Origin: Paraglaciecola sp030730205
GTDB taxonomy: Bacteria > Pseudomonadota > Gammaproteobacteria > Enterobacterales > Alteromonadaceae
NCBI RefSeq assembly: GCF_052119645.1
Contig: NZ_JBGQOM010000001.1
Coordinates: 558,001-622,000 of the forward strand
DNA length: 64,000 nucleotides
Direction of reading: 5' to 3'
Shown: positions 1 to 9,625 of the stretch, one piece after another
How the letters are laid out: each line of letters opens with the position of its first letter
Position numbering within the stretch: the first letter of the stretch is position 1
Notes under the pieces: model-generated
Databases searched by the model: none
What the model was told of the DNA's origin: nothing
The model's input: the letters and a program-made list of their open reading frames with translations, nothing else
Translations under genes and position numbers: made by a program

Positions 1-2
1 TA

Positions 3-113
3 GGCTTATTAACTCGAGGATTAGCAACTCGTGAGGGAAATTATACCCAAGCAATAACACTCGCCTTGGCACCATTTTTACACCCAGAACTTTTTCCTAA
101 CGATAATACGTAA
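3..113 (+). CDS. C-terminal end of an unidentified protein (truncated by window edge)
   Basis: The third frame is open from the window start to TAA at 111-113 and gives about 36 residues ending HPELFPNDNT. The composition is protein-like and the other two forward frames hit stops within the first 33 bases. No family can be recognised from so short a tail, and an open frame of this length could arise by chance. It is recorded only as a probable gene end whose body lies upstream. Confidence 0.4.
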   Translation, partial: GLLTRGLATREGNYTQAITLALAPFLHPELFPNDNT

Positions 114-543
114 TTGTCCCCTAAACTTATTTACATCGCAGCAAAATGGGGCAACAGAAACAGCTACAAAATGCACTACTACGTGAGTCAATGGCGATAC
201 CGTTTCTGTCGTTAACTATAAATTTCATATTTGAACTTTTCAGCAAAAAGGAATATGGTCAAAATATGGCAGTGCGTTTCAAAAAAGAGACACATTTAAG
301 AACAAAATGAGGTAAATTCTGCAGTAATACGCGTTTAAATGGGCAATTTGTTATGGATACTTGAGGTGAATAAGCACACATACTTACAAGAAAATTAATT
401 ACCCATCTTTACAATTTTTTTAATAAGAAACAAAATGATAGGCTTATAAAAAGCTGATAATTATTATTTCTATTCGTATTGAATAAAATAATAAATTATT
501 ATCCATGTGCGTTGAAGGCAGTTAGAGCGAAGTATCAATTACC
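114..543. other. 430-bp AT-rich intergenic region
   Basis: The stretch between the partial first gene and the EAL gene is very AT-rich, especially at 400-500. I see no convincing terminator, RNA gene or operator. A 54-codon ORF at 146-310 lacks a ribosome binding site and resembles nothing known. The promoter of the EAL gene must lie here but cannot be placed with confidence. Confidence 0.5.
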
Positions 544-2820
544 ATGTTTAAATTAGCAAAAGAAACGTTTCTGAATTATTTGCTGTTAACTGATGACGCA
601 GATACCGAACACGGTATTGAAAAGTGGCGAGTCAGTGCACTTCGCATCATGATAATAGTAGGCTATTCCTTGTATAGCCTTGTGGCTATTCACAGCAGCA
701 TCAGTGCCCAACAAGTTGGATTTTATGTTGTTTTGCCTCTCACTCTTGCCTTTTATGTCATGGCTGGCTTACAGCTCTGGTTGTCAAAACGGCACTACCA
801 TATCAGCGCGTATAGCCTGTTATTTAGTATTGTTGCCGCAGCCATTGCCATCAATACCATAGTAAAAATTCCCATCCTTGCCATGCTAGGTCCTGTTTTT
901 GTTTTTTCATTGCCCTTGGCCGCCTTTATTTTATTAGGAACTAAGGCTGGAATGATTTGCATGGTGCTAAACATTATTCCATTTATTGGCCTATTGAGTG
1001 GCTTTCAGTTAAATCAATTTATCGACAATCACGTTTTGCTCGATTATGCCAATGCCTATATCGTTTCAATCATTTTTGTATTTTTTAATATTTGTTCTCC
1101 TCTTGCCGTGGCCAGAGCCAGTGTTGCCGCTAAGCGCCTAAATGCAAAAATCAGCGTACAAAATCGAAACTTGCAACGAGAGAAAGAACTGTATCGCACC
1201 CTATTTATTGATACCGAAGTCGCGCAACTTGTGGTGTCGAATACGAGTGTGGTCACTGAAATGAATCAGGCAGCTGAAAAACTACTGTTTTGCCAGTTTA
1301 CATCGCTACGAGCCCCGGTTTCACTCTCAACTATTTTGCCCGACCTAGCTCTGAATGATAAAAATGAATGCGTCATCAATAGAACAACCAATGGCAGAAT
1401 GAAGACCTTCAAGGTGTCTCGCAGTGTATTACTGCAAGACAGCTACTATTTTTTGACGATTCAAGACGTGACGGCATCTGTTATGTTGCACAAAACATTG
1501 ACAGCACAGGCCCTCTTGAGCCGTCAGCAAAGTGTAAAAGATAATGGAGGGCTGGCGAATCGTACTTGGCTTGAAAACAAACTCAAACAGCAGTTAGATA
1601 ATCCTCAAACTAATATTTGTATCGCGGCATTTAAAATTAATAACGCGCAATTTATCGAACAAAAATTTGGTGTGCAATATTTGGCCTTGCTGGTGAAAAA
1701 ACTCGCCGAACATTGGAAAGCGAAAACGCACATTAGTGCATCGATAGGCTCAGTAGAAAAAGATAACTTAACTATTATCACTGAACTATCCATGGTTGAC
1801 GCTCATAGTTTTATGCGATCTTTTGTCGAGTTATTGCCCAAAAACATTTTAGTTAGTGAGCATAAACTTCCTTTAGACTTTAAAGTGGGCATGGCTTTTT
1901 CTGATATTAATGAGCGAAATCCTGAAAAATTAATTAATAACGCGCTCTATGCTGTCACATCAAGCACGGCTCAAATCAGTTTGTATGAAACCACCAGCTT
2001 AGAACGATTTATTGAACATCAAGAGATCAATATACTTCTAAACGAAGCGATTATTAATAACGAACTGAGTGTGGTATATCAGCCTAAAGTAAAAGGCGAT
2101 GGTCGATTAGTCGGTATGGAAGCCTTACTGCGCTGGCATTCTCCTATACTCGGATTTGTCTCTCCTTCAGTGTTTATTCCTATCGCAGAAAAGTCAGGAC
2201 TGGTCGCCTTAATTACGCAGTGGTTAATTACCGATGTTTGCCGACAAATTGCAACTTGGCAAAAGGCGGGGCTAAATGTTGTGCCCATTGCCATTAATAT
2301 TTCAGGGCCAGACCTTGATCAAGAATACTTCCATGAACATCTCGTTAATACGCTCGTCGAACATCGGATCCAGCCACAGTTATTAGAACTTGAGTTAACA
2401 GAATCAGCGCGCAGCTTAGATAACAGCAAAGCTTTAGCCACAGCCCGTTATTTATCTAACTGGGGCTTTTGTATTACTTTGGATGATTTTGGTATTGGCT
2501 ATTCTGGCTTATCTAAACTGGTTTCATACCCTGTTAAACGAGTGAAAATTGACCGACAATTTATCAAACAGATCCATGTAGATGAACGCAAAGCCAAGGT
2601 GGTTGAAGCGATCATGGCCATGTGTAAAGTATTTAATATCGACATATTAGCTGAAGGTGTCGAAGAATTTGAAGAGGTAGATAAGCTGCTCTACTTGGGA
2701 TGCACTACTTTTCAAGGTTATGTGTTTGCTAAACCTTTAGCGGTTGAGCAAGCGAGTCATTTACTAACCGTAGGTAATGTGTTTGCCTTTAAACAAAGCC
2801 AAACTGTGTCTAAGCCCTAA
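544..2820 (+). CDS. Membrane-anchored GGDEF(degenerate)-EAL protein, probable c-di-GMP phosphodiesterase
   Basis: A 758-aa inner-membrane signalling protein. The first 200 residues form several hydrophobic segments, followed by a short coiled linker and a PAS-like region (about 215-325). A GGDEF-type domain (about 335-490) has lost its signature: the equivalent turn reads SVEKDN, so cyclase activity is unlikely. The EAL domain (about 505-745) keeps EALLRW (E526), INISG, ELTES, the DDFG pair (D647, D648), VKIDRQFI, EGVEE and FQGYVF, which are the metal and catalytic positions of active phosphodiesterases. It probably hydrolyses c-di-GMP at the membrane. It ends 17 bp from the convergent sortase-system kinase gene; a functional link to that locus is possible but unproven. 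Confidence 0.88.
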   Translation: MFKLAKETFLNYLLLTDDADTEHGIEKWRVSALRIMIIVGYSLYSLVAIHSSISAQQVGFYVVLPLTLAFYVMAGLQLWLSKRHYHISAYSLLFSIVAAAIAINTIVKIPILAMLGPVFVFSLPLAAFILLGTKAGMICMVLNIIPFIGLLSGFQLNQFIDNHVLLDYANAYIVSIIFVFFNICSPLAVARASVAAKRLNAKISVQNRNLQREKELYRTLFIDTEVAQLVVSNTSVVTEMNQAAEKLLFCQFTSLRAPVSLSTILPDLALNDKNECVINRTTNGRMKTFKVSRSVLLQDSYYFLTIQDVTASVMLHKTLTAQALLSRQQSVKDNGGLANRTWLENKLKQQLDNPQTNICIAAFKINNAQFIEQKFGVQYLALLVKKLAEHWKAKTHISASIGSVEKDNLTIITELSMVDAHSFMRSFVELLPKNILVSEHKLPLDFKVGMAFSDINERNPEKLINNALYAVTSSTAQISLYETTSLERFIEHQEINILLNEAIINNELSVVYQPKVKGDGRLVGMEALLRWHSPILGFVSPSVFIPIAEKSGLVALITQWLITDVCRQIATWQKAGLNVVPIAINISGPDLDQEYFHEHLVNTLVEHRIQPQLLELELTESARSLDNSKALATARYLSNWGFCITLDDFGIGYSGLSKLVSYPVKRVKIDRQFIKQIHVDERKAKVVEAIMAMCKVFNIDILAEGVEEFEEVDKLLYLGCTTFQGYVFAKPLAVEQASHLLTVGNVFAFKQSQTVSKP

Positions 2821-2837
2821 AAGACTTTTTGTCTGGC

Positions 2838-5012
2838 TTAAGGCTTAAAAAGCCCGTTAAAGTTAAGACTAACGGACACGCCACGACCATCAGCTAAATT
2901 ACTGATTTCTATATCGCCACCATGGTAATTAGCGATGATTTTTGCAATATACAAACCCAGACCAAGATGAGTCTGGTCGCTATGTTGTTTAGCGCGAATA
3001 GAAACCATTGAATCGAACAGTTGGTCCTGCATCTTTTCAGGCAAGCTTTGCCCTAGATTGGTAATACTTAGGTGTAGAGATCTATCTGAGCAACTCAACT
3101 TAACAGCAATTAAGCTCTCTGGTTGACTGAAATCACAGGCATTCGCAATGATTTTATCGAGCATTTGGGCGAACAGTTCCGCTGAACCTGACAACAAAGT
3201 GGGCAGCTTACTTTTGTTTTCAAGCTCAAAGCTAAATTGTCGTTCTGGGTAAATATACTCATAGCCTTGTACACATCCCTGCAAAACGAGCTGCACATCA
3301 AAAGCTTCTCGCTCATCGCTTTGAATTGCTTGCTCTAAGCGGCTTGCCTCACTCATATTTGTTAGAATTTTACTTAATCGCGTGATCCCCTCTTTCGCTC
3401 TATCTAAGTATTGCTGACTCTCTCTACCTAAGGATTCAGAGCTGAGATTTTCTAGTGATGAATTAACGATGGCCACGGGTGTGCGTAACTCATGAGATAA
3501 ACGCGCAGCCATGTTTTCTAAGTAGGCATTGTATTGACCCAATTTGCTTAACACATGGGTAAATGTGCGCGACAAATCCCCGATTTCATCGTGGGCGAGT
3601 GATGGCACAATTTGTCCCACAATTTTACCATGGTTATCAATGGCACCTTCGGTTTCATCACGCAATTTACGGATACGCCAAGAAATACGCGAGGCCATTA
3701 AAAATAAAGCGAAGGTGCCAATTAAGATAACGGCTAAAAAGTAGTGAAACTGCTTTTCTAGTGCCTTATTTCGCAGGGTTCGTATGCCGTTGGTGGTTTG
3801 CTCCACCACAACCGCTCCCATGACTTTCTTATCAATAAAGATGGGATGAGCAGCAGATAAAATTACCGCTTTACTATCAGCACTCAAACGCCACAACGAA
3901 CTGGGGGTGCCGGCTAATGCTTGACTGATATCTTGTCCTTTTAAGGCATACGCATCTTGTAAATCATCTACAAAATCAGCTGGCGGCTTGGTTAAAACCT
4001 GATAGTAAAGTGGAAGCAACCACTCACTTTCAATATAGGCCCACACACTTTTTTTGCCTCCAGTGTCGGCATTGCTTTGCACACCCGACGACCGTTGAAT
4101 TTGTCCGGAACGAGCGAGTACACGCATGTGATTGTCTACTACCCACACTCGAGCATTAGCGTACTGCAAGCCTTTTAAAATATTTTCTATTTCCGGAGAG
4201 GGCACTAATACGGTACCTAAGGAATCCACTTGCGTGGTATTGGCCGTCCCTATCATGTTTTGCACTTTACGAGTCACAGAATCATCTACATCGACAATAG
4301 CAAAAGCAATTTTACTCGACATCATTTCTAGCGGAAAACGCAGCTCAATGACATATCCGTCAGATGTATTCCGCCATTGCCCTTGAATACGAGTCTCTAA
4401 TTTATCAGGAAGCAATGATTCTGAGGCATCTTTGAGTAAGTAAGCATTTACCCAACCCGCTTTAAATGGAGCCACAATGTAACGTTGAAACTGGCCGAGT
4501 TCGTCTGTCATGGCGATTTGTAAATGATCATTGCGATCAATACGCAAACTGTTAGAAGGGCGCATCACCACTTGATCATCTACAACCTTAAACATGGCAT
4601 ACAAATAACGATCATACTGGCCTACCATATGGGTAAAACTCAGGCTAGCAGGTTGATACGTTTGCACTGGGTCAATTAAGTATGCGGCGCCATATTCCAA
4701 CATTAGATGTTGATAATCTTGCCAATCATCAAGTTGTCCATCAAGCTGGATAGGATACGCAATCTTGTAAGCATATAAGTCGGTGCCAGCTTTAACATCG
4801 GTCAAATAGGCTGATTGTGCGTCAAATAAGGCAGGTCTTTCATGTAATGCTGTAGCCACTGCTCGAGCAGTACCCACCATGGTTTGTTCTTGGCCAATGC
4901 GCAAGTAGCTTTCTAGCTCCCAAACATATTGATAACCCAACCAGGGAATCGCAAATAAGAAGGAAGAAAAAAAGACCAACTTAAGGCGGATACCAATACG
5001 AAGTTTAGCCAT
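2838..5012 (-). CDS. pdsS: Proteobacterial dedicated sortase system histidine kinase
   Basis: A 724-aa sensor kinase. One membrane segment lies near residues 10-30 and a second near 422-441. Between them is a large periplasmic domain of about 390 residues, which includes a stretch starting IQLDGQLDDWQ that resembles the opening strand of family-9 carbohydrate-binding (CBM9/DOMON-like) modules. A HAMP-like linker, HisKA with the phospho-acceptor in RLSHELRTP (H507) and HATPase_c with LGLGLYIAKI follow. It lies 18 bp after pdsR on the same strand and faces away from pdsO, the sortase substrate and the sortase. The whole arrangement matches the dedicated sortase system of marine proteobacteria. 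The signal sensed is unknown; the carbohydrate-like domain suggests glycan or envelope sensing, which is inference. Confidence 0.9.
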   Translation of the reverse strand: MAKLRIGIRLKLVFFSSFLFAIPWLGYQYVWELESYLRIGQEQTMVGTARAVATALHERPALFDAQSAYLTDVKAGTDLYAYKIAYPIQLDGQLDDWQDYQHLMLEYGAAYLIDPVQTYQPASLSFTHMVGQYDRYLYAMFKVVDDQVVMRPSNSLRIDRNDHLQIAMTDELGQFQRYIVAPFKAGWVNAYLLKDASESLLPDKLETRIQGQWRNTSDGYVIELRFPLEMMSSKIAFAIVDVDDSVTRKVQNMIGTANTTQVDSLGTVLVPSPEIENILKGLQYANARVWVVDNHMRVLARSGQIQRSSGVQSNADTGGKKSVWAYIESEWLLPLYYQVLTKPPADFVDDLQDAYALKGQDISQALAGTPSSLWRLSADSKAVILSAAHPIFIDKKVMGAVVVEQTTNGIRTLRNKALEKQFHYFLAVILIGTFALFLMASRISWRIRKLRDETEGAIDNHGKIVGQIVPSLAHDEIGDLSRTFTHVLSKLGQYNAYLENMAARLSHELRTPVAIVNSSLENLSSESLGRESQQYLDRAKEGITRLSKILTNMSEASRLEQAIQSDEREAFDVQLVLQGCVQGYEYIYPERQFSFELENKSKLPTLLSGSAELFAQMLDKIIANACDFSQPESLIAVKLSCSDRSLHLSITNLGQSLPEKMQDQLFDSMVSIRAKQHSDQTHLGLGLYIAKIIANYHGGDIEISNLADGRGVSVSLNFNGLFKP

Positions 5013-5030
5013 CGATATAGCCTTTTATAA

Positions 5031-5720
5031 CTAACTTTTCCACCGGTACCCCATGCCGTAAACCGTTTCAACCCGATCGAAATCAGCATCGATTAGCATG
5101 AATTTTTTACGAATACGTTTGATGTGGGAGGTAATGGTCGTGTCATCAACCACCATTTTAGATTCGTCCATCAGTTGCTGACGACTTTTCACGTGACCAG
5201 AATATTTGGCAATGGCGTGGAGCATCCAAAATTCTGTGACCGTCAATTCAATAAGCTGATTTTTCCATCGCACCGTCATCCTTTTGCTATCCATGCTCAA
5301 GTCACCACACTGAATAAGATCGGTGGCACTTTGCGGTTGATTGAGCAGTTCGGTCCGTCTAAATAACGCGGCAATACGGGCCAATAGGTGAGGAAAACTA
5401 ATATCTTTGGTTAGGTAGTCATCGGCCCCCATACGCAAACCGCAAATAGTATCGTAGTCATTGTCTCTGGCGGTAAAAAAGATGATAGGCAGTGTTTTAG
5501 ACATAGAACGCAATTGTTGGCAAACAGCAAAACCGCCATCTAACTCATCTTGCAAGCCAATATCAATCAAGGCTAAATCAGGCAGTCTGCTCGCAAAAGC
5601 TTGTTCTGCCACCTTACGATTAGCGTAGGCAAGCACTTCATATCCCTGTTTATTTAGGGCGGCTACATAGTTTTCTCGAAGGGCTTGGTCGTCTTCAACC
5701 AAAGCAATACGTTTTGACAT
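5031..5720 (-). CDS. pdsR: Proteobacterial dedicated sortase system response regulator
   Basis: A 229-aa OmpR/PhoB-type regulator. The receiver domain (about 1-120) has the acidic pair ED-D at 9-11, the phospho-acceptor D53 in LIDIG and a conserved K in DDYLTKDI. The C-terminal winged helix (about 135-229) ends in the typical VETVYGMGYRW wing. It is the first gene of the minus-strand pair pdsR-pdsS and is transcribed divergently from pdsO across 194 bp, so it probably controls pdsO, the substrate and the sortase from that shared region. No direct-repeat binding site could be assigned by eye. Confidence 0.92.
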   Translation of the reverse strand: MSKRIALVEDDQALRENYVAALNKQGYEVLAYANRKVAEQAFASRLPDLALIDIGLQDELDGGFAVCQQLRSMSKTLPIIFFTARDNDYDTICGLRMGADDYLTKDISFPHLLARIAALFRRTELLNQPQSATDLIQCGDLSMDSKRMTVRWKNQLIELTVTEFWMLHAIAKYSGHVKSRQQLMDESKMVVDDTTITSHIKRIRKKFMLIDADFDRVETVYGMGYRWKS

Positions 5721-5914
5721 GAACTCTCTCAGTTAACGGCTTGCTCGCACTATATCGTAAAAAAACGTATTTGTTAGTAGTGCAACGCCTCCCACACGCA
5801 AAAGCCATTTTTTCGCCACAATTGCCCTCAACATTGCCACTTTCTCTCCCCTAATTAGCCAACTAAACGCGCTTTACTACTTAGGAATCCCCACAAGTCA
5901 TAAGGAAACACAAG

Positions 5915-6637
5915 ATGAAAAACACAGCAGTAAAAACAGGTATTTCAGTCGCCATAAGTGTATTGCTTTGCGCGCAAGCATCAGCAAGTTCAGTAGATGC
6001 AACTGAGGAGAAAAATAATGAGTTAATTGGTTTAGGTTCAGGTGTATTAGTGGGAACTGCCGTAGCAGGTCCTTTAGGGGGGATGGTGGCAGGCATCTTC
6101 GGCTTATTGATTGCTGATGATGTGAACTCAGATAAAAAGCTAGCAGCTTCTAGACACCTGATTGCACAAAAACAGCAAGCCCTATTTGTACTGCAACAAC
6201 AAGTAGATGAAGCTGACGCCCGAGCCGCTATTTTAATGGCAACCTTAGATAAAACCTTAGAGCAAGCGAATCCAGACATTGCCACCAGTATTCAATTTAA
6301 AACGGCTTCTTCTGAGCTCGAGCAACACTATAAAAGCGAACTCGATTTACTCGCTGCAAGTTTACGACAAAATCCTAAATTGACGGTGAAGCTTTCAGGT
6401 TATGCCGACCAACGCGGAGACTCTGAATTTAACCAAGTCCTCTCAGAACAACGCGCTTTATCAGTAAAAAACTATTTACTTAGCCAAGGAGTGGCTGAGA
6501 AACAACTCATTTCACACGCTTATGGTGAGTCCCAATTAGTTAGCCGCGGTACTGAAGTAGAGGATAATTTTTTTGATCGCCGCGTTAGCTTAACGGTGTC
6601 AGATGACATCAATATTATGACTGCTGCCCAACCCTAA
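5915..6637 (+). CDS. pdsO: Sortase-associated OmpA-like protein PdsO
   Basis: A 240-aa envelope protein. Residues 1-26 are a signal peptide ending in ASASS. A glycine-rich hydrophobic segment (about 42-68, with repeated GxxxG-like spacing) could insert in or associate with a membrane. A helical region (about 75-125) follows, then an OmpA C-terminal-like peptidoglycan-binding domain (about 130-235) containing LSGYADQRGD and FFDRRVSLTV. A good ribosome binding site (AAGGA) precedes ATG 5915. It is the first gene of the three-gene unit pdsO-substrate-sortase. The family is known only by its constant association with this sortase type; its likely role is to hold the machinery or substrate at the cell wall. 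Confidence 0.9.
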   Translation: MKNTAVKTGISVAISVLLCAQASASSVDATEEKNNELIGLGSGVLVGTAVAGPLGGMVAGIFGLLIADDVNSDKKLAASRHLIAQKQQALFVLQQQVDEADARAAILMATLDKTLEQANPDIATSIQFKTASSELEQHYKSELDLLAASLRQNPKLTVKLSGYADQRGDSEFNQVLSEQRALSVKNYLLSQGVAEKQLISHAYGESQLVSRGTEVEDNFFDRRVSLTVSDDINIMTAAQP

Positions 6638-6674
6638 GCCTATCAATCACAGCATAAACCTTAAGAGGTAGCCC

Positions 6675-8807
6675 ATGGCGCCAGTCACTAAATTTGCCAG
6701 CATTTTGTTAGTTGCACTGGCACTTGGGGCACTGCAAATAGCAGTGCCCTCCTTCAACCCAGAAAATTTGAAACATCCCGAACTTATTGAATTACCTGCC
6801 AACACCGGCAGTTGGCAGGTTGCAAATTATCAAGAGGCTCAACGAGGCAGCTTATTTTTTGACTCAGATAATACCCAAGAAAGTGGTCTGCGACTGAGCC
6901 CTAGCCTAAGCACAAAAGCCACCATTAAGGTCAGCGGTGTCGTCGCTAGGACGCAAATAAGCCAAACATTTCATAATAGCAGTAATGAATGGGTCAACGG
7001 CTTATATGTCTTTCCGTTACCTGAAAATGCGGCGCTTGACCATCTACAGATGCAAATAGGCGAACGCATCATAGAGGGCCAAATAAAACCCATACAACAG
7101 GCTAAACAGATATTCGAACAAGCTAAAAAAGAAGGAAAAAAAGCCAGTTTAATAAGCCAACAGCGGCCTAATTTATTTACAAATTCCATCGCAAATATTG
7201 GCCCAAATGAAAAAATAGTAATCAGTATTGAATATCAACAAACCATCGCTTACGAGCACGATGCTTATCAATTGCGCCTTCCACTGACAATTACGCCACG
7301 TTATTTGCCGGCACCCAAAACCCATGACGTGAGTCAAGCGACTGAACTTGAACACGCTCACTATCAAGCGCCAAAAAACCTAGTGGAAGACATTGATATA
7401 GACATAAGGCTGGATTCTGGTGTCGCAGTTAAAAACATAAGCAGTGACTTTCACAAGGTAACAACCCAGAAAATCGCTGAGGGGGAATACCGTATCCGCT
7501 TAGACAAACGCATCATAGCAAATCAAGACTTTGTACTACGGTGGCAACCTGAATTACACCCCCAGCCACAAGTGGCACATTTTCAGCAGAGCGTGAACGG
7601 CAAACAATATGGCTTGGTGATGGTTTATCCTCCACTAAAAGATTCGGCAGATAGTTCAACTACATTAATCAGTAGAGAGCTTATCTTTGTTCTAGACACC
7701 TCAGGCTCTATGTCGGGTGCGTCGTTAACCCAAGCTCAACAAGCGCTGCTATTGGCCTTAAGTGACTTAAAGCCTGAAGATCACTTCAACATTATTGAAT
7801 TTAATAGCTTTGCGCACAAATTGTGGGAGCAATCCAAACCAGCAGAACTTGCAGCAATAACTCAAGCTCGAAATTTTATTGTCAATCTCAGTGCCGATGG
7901 AGGTACGGAGATTGCCAGTGCGCTGGAATTGGCTTTTGTGAATCAGCAACAATCAAAAAGGCTAAGGCAAATTGTGTTTATTACCGACGGAAGTGTGGGC
8001 AATGAAGAAAGCCTCATGCAATTAATTTCTGAAAACCTGCAAAGCTCACGTTTATTTACTGTGGGGATCGGCAGTGCACCCAATAGCTATTTTATGACTG
8101 AAGCCGCTAAGATGGGTAAAGGCACTTACACCTATATTGGCTCTATTGAACAAGTAAAAAGTCAAATGTTGACTTTGTTAAGCAAGCTTGCTCATCCCGC
8201 GCTAACGGATATTCATCTTTTAGTTGGCGACAATATGTTGGTTGAAGCGTCGTCAATCGAGCTTTACCCGAATGTCATTACTGACCTGTATCTTGGCGAG
8301 CCTTTAATTCTCAGCTATCGCCAAGACCCAAATGAAGCACAAGCCGGTGCGCTTCAAACTATGAGCTTGCTGGGGCGCTTTGCTAATGAACCATGGAAAA
8401 GTGAGTTAATCACGACAACAGCTCAACCACAAGCGGGTTTAAATGTATTGTGGGCAAGGCAAAAAATAGCACAATTAAGCCGTAATCAACGATCTGCAAT
8501 GTTAGATAACGCCAGCCAAGAGCAGCTGGATAAAATTGAGCAAGAGCTCACACAAACCGCCTTAGAACATCATCTGGTAAGTCAATATACCAGCCTGGTT
8601 GCAGTGGATATCAGCCCCTCTAAACCCACTCATATACCTGCCCATGACATGCAAACGCATAATCACGTGCCTAAAAATAGCACATTAAGCGCTTCACTTG
8701 CCCAGCTACCTCAGACTGCCACCACGGCTGAGCTTAACATCCTGCTTGGTAGTCTTTTAATAGGAGGCGCCCTATGTTTACTGGTGTTTTGCCGCAAATC
8801 CGTATAA
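6675..8807 (+). CDS. Marine proteobacterial sortase target protein (VIT and vWA domains, LPQTA sorting signal)
   Basis: A 710-aa exported protein. An N-terminal hydrophobic segment (about 10-27) serves as signal or anchor. A VIT (vault/inter-alpha-trypsin) domain spans roughly 75-200. A von Willebrand A domain (about 333-500) carries the metal-binding MIDAS motif DTSGSMS beginning at D341. The C-terminus has the three-part sorting signal: LPQTA at 678-682, a hydrophobic helix (about 688-704) and a short basic tail CRKSV. This is the presumed sole substrate of the downstream sortase, which would cut between T681 and A682. ATG 6675 follows AAGAGGT at good spacing, 37 bp after pdsO. vWA/VIT proteins usually mediate adhesion or complex assembly; the actual partner is unknown. 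Confidence 0.92.
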   Translation: MAPVTKFASILLVALALGALQIAVPSFNPENLKHPELIELPANTGSWQVANYQEAQRGSLFFDSDNTQESGLRLSPSLSTKATIKVSGVVARTQISQTFHNSSNEWVNGLYVFPLPENAALDHLQMQIGERIIEGQIKPIQQAKQIFEQAKKEGKKASLISQQRPNLFTNSIANIGPNEKIVISIEYQQTIAYEHDAYQLRLPLTITPRYLPAPKTHDVSQATELEHAHYQAPKNLVEDIDIDIRLDSGVAVKNISSDFHKVTTQKIAEGEYRIRLDKRIIANQDFVLRWQPELHPQPQVAHFQQSVNGKQYGLVMVYPPLKDSADSSTTLISRELIFVLDTSGSMSGASLTQAQQALLLALSDLKPEDHFNIIEFNSFAHKLWEQSKPAELAAITQARNFIVNLSADGGTEIASALELAFVNQQQSKRLRQIVFITDGSVGNEESLMQLISENLQSSRLFTVGIGSAPNSYFMTEAAKMGKGTYTYIGSIEQVKSQMLTLLSKLAHPALTDIHLLVGDNMLVEASSIELYPNVITDLYLGEPLILSYRQDPNEAQAGALQTMSLLGRFANEPWKSELITTTAQPQAGLNVLWARQKIAQLSRNQRSAMLDNASQEQLDKIEQELTQTALEHHLVSQYTSLVAVDISPSKPTHIPAHDMQTHNHVPKNSTLSASLAQLPQTATTAELNILLGSLLIGGALCLLVFCRKSV

Positions 8808-9385
8808 ATCCTAAACAGCGTAGCTATCTGTTTGCTATTTTAGGGGGGGTAGGCCTCTATCAATTGACCTCAGGGCTGTGGATATTTGTTAAAGCGCATG
8901 TAGCGCAATATCTAATTGCTTCGGCATGGCAGGCGACATTGCTTGATCAGCAAGCCCATCGCCCCTGGTCGTGGGCAGATACCTATCCGGTTGCTGAGCT
9001 GTCAATTGGTGCGCAGCATTGGTATGTGCTGGCTGGGGCAAATGGGCGAAACTTAGCCTTTGGCCCCACACATTTAAGTGCTAGCCCTTTACCTGGAGAA
9101 CCGGGCAACACTGTAATAGTGGGGCACAGAGATACCCAATTTAACAGTCTAAAAACGTTAAAAAACAAAGATACTATTAAGGTGGCCCACTTAAATGGCA
9201 GTACAACCTATCAAGTCACCGATCGGCAGATCATCCCAGCGGCGTTGCTCGGTACATCGACATTGCTAAATCAAGAACAATTTATCCAGCCAAGCCTGAC
9301 CCTGATTACTTGTTATCCGTTCGACAGTATTACGCCTAATCCTAGCCTGCGGTTTGTGGTCAATGCGGTAAAAATAGGCGATTAG
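8774..9385 (+). CDS. Class GN sortase
   Basis: A 203-aa sortase with an N-terminal membrane segment (about 18-36) and a sortase fold. The catalytic triad is visible: H118 in VGHRDTQF, C180 in TLITCYPF and R193 in SLRFVV. The start codon lies inside the last 34 bp of the substrate gene and is preceded by a strong AGGAGG at 8762-8767, so translation is probably coupled to that of its only clear substrate. This type of sortase occurs as one enzyme dedicated to one target in Gram-negative marine bacteria. The chemistry in a Gram-negative envelope, and the nucleophile that receives the protein, are not established. Confidence 0.95.
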   Translation: MFTGVLPQIRINPKQRSYLFAILGGVGLYQLTSGLWIFVKAHVAQYLIASAWQATLLDQQAHRPWSWADTYPVAELSIGAQHWYVLAGANGRNLAFGPTHLSASPLPGEPGNTVIVGHRDTQFNSLKTLKNKDTIKVAHLNGSTTYQVTDRQIIPAALLGTSTLLNQEQFIQPSLTLITCYPFDSITPNPSLRFVVNAVKIGD

Positions 9386-9394
9386 TAAATAGCC

Positions 9395-9413
9395 CTGTCT
9401 TCTAAAACAGACA
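9395..9413. repeat. Short imperfect repeat, copy 1 (hairpin-like)
   Basis: CTGTCTTCTAAAACAGACA can pair its ends (TGTCT with AGACA). It matches the sequence at 10001-10020 at 16 of 19 positions. The two copies bracket the small lipoprotein gene. Confidence 0.4.
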
Positions 9414-9625
9414 TCTTCATTAATAAATGCAGGTTTATTTTTAAATAAACTAAATTAATGTAACGTTATCAATAAGCTATAAACATGGAATGATTTTCGC
9501 TAAGCTGCTCAAATCTTTCATTTTATCGATTGTTAAGTGATAGTTTTAAGAAAAAACTTTTTCGTAAGGCAAAGTCGCTTACACTGGATACGCACGATAG
9601 ATAAATCAAACCACAAGGAACACAT

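Noticed and set aside
146..310. 54-codon forward ORF in the first intergenic region
   Set aside because: No ribosome binding site, unlike any known protein, and no operon context.
5881..6285. 134-codon antisense ORF over pdsO
   Set aside because: Serine/alanine-rich shadow of a well-supported gene on the other strand.
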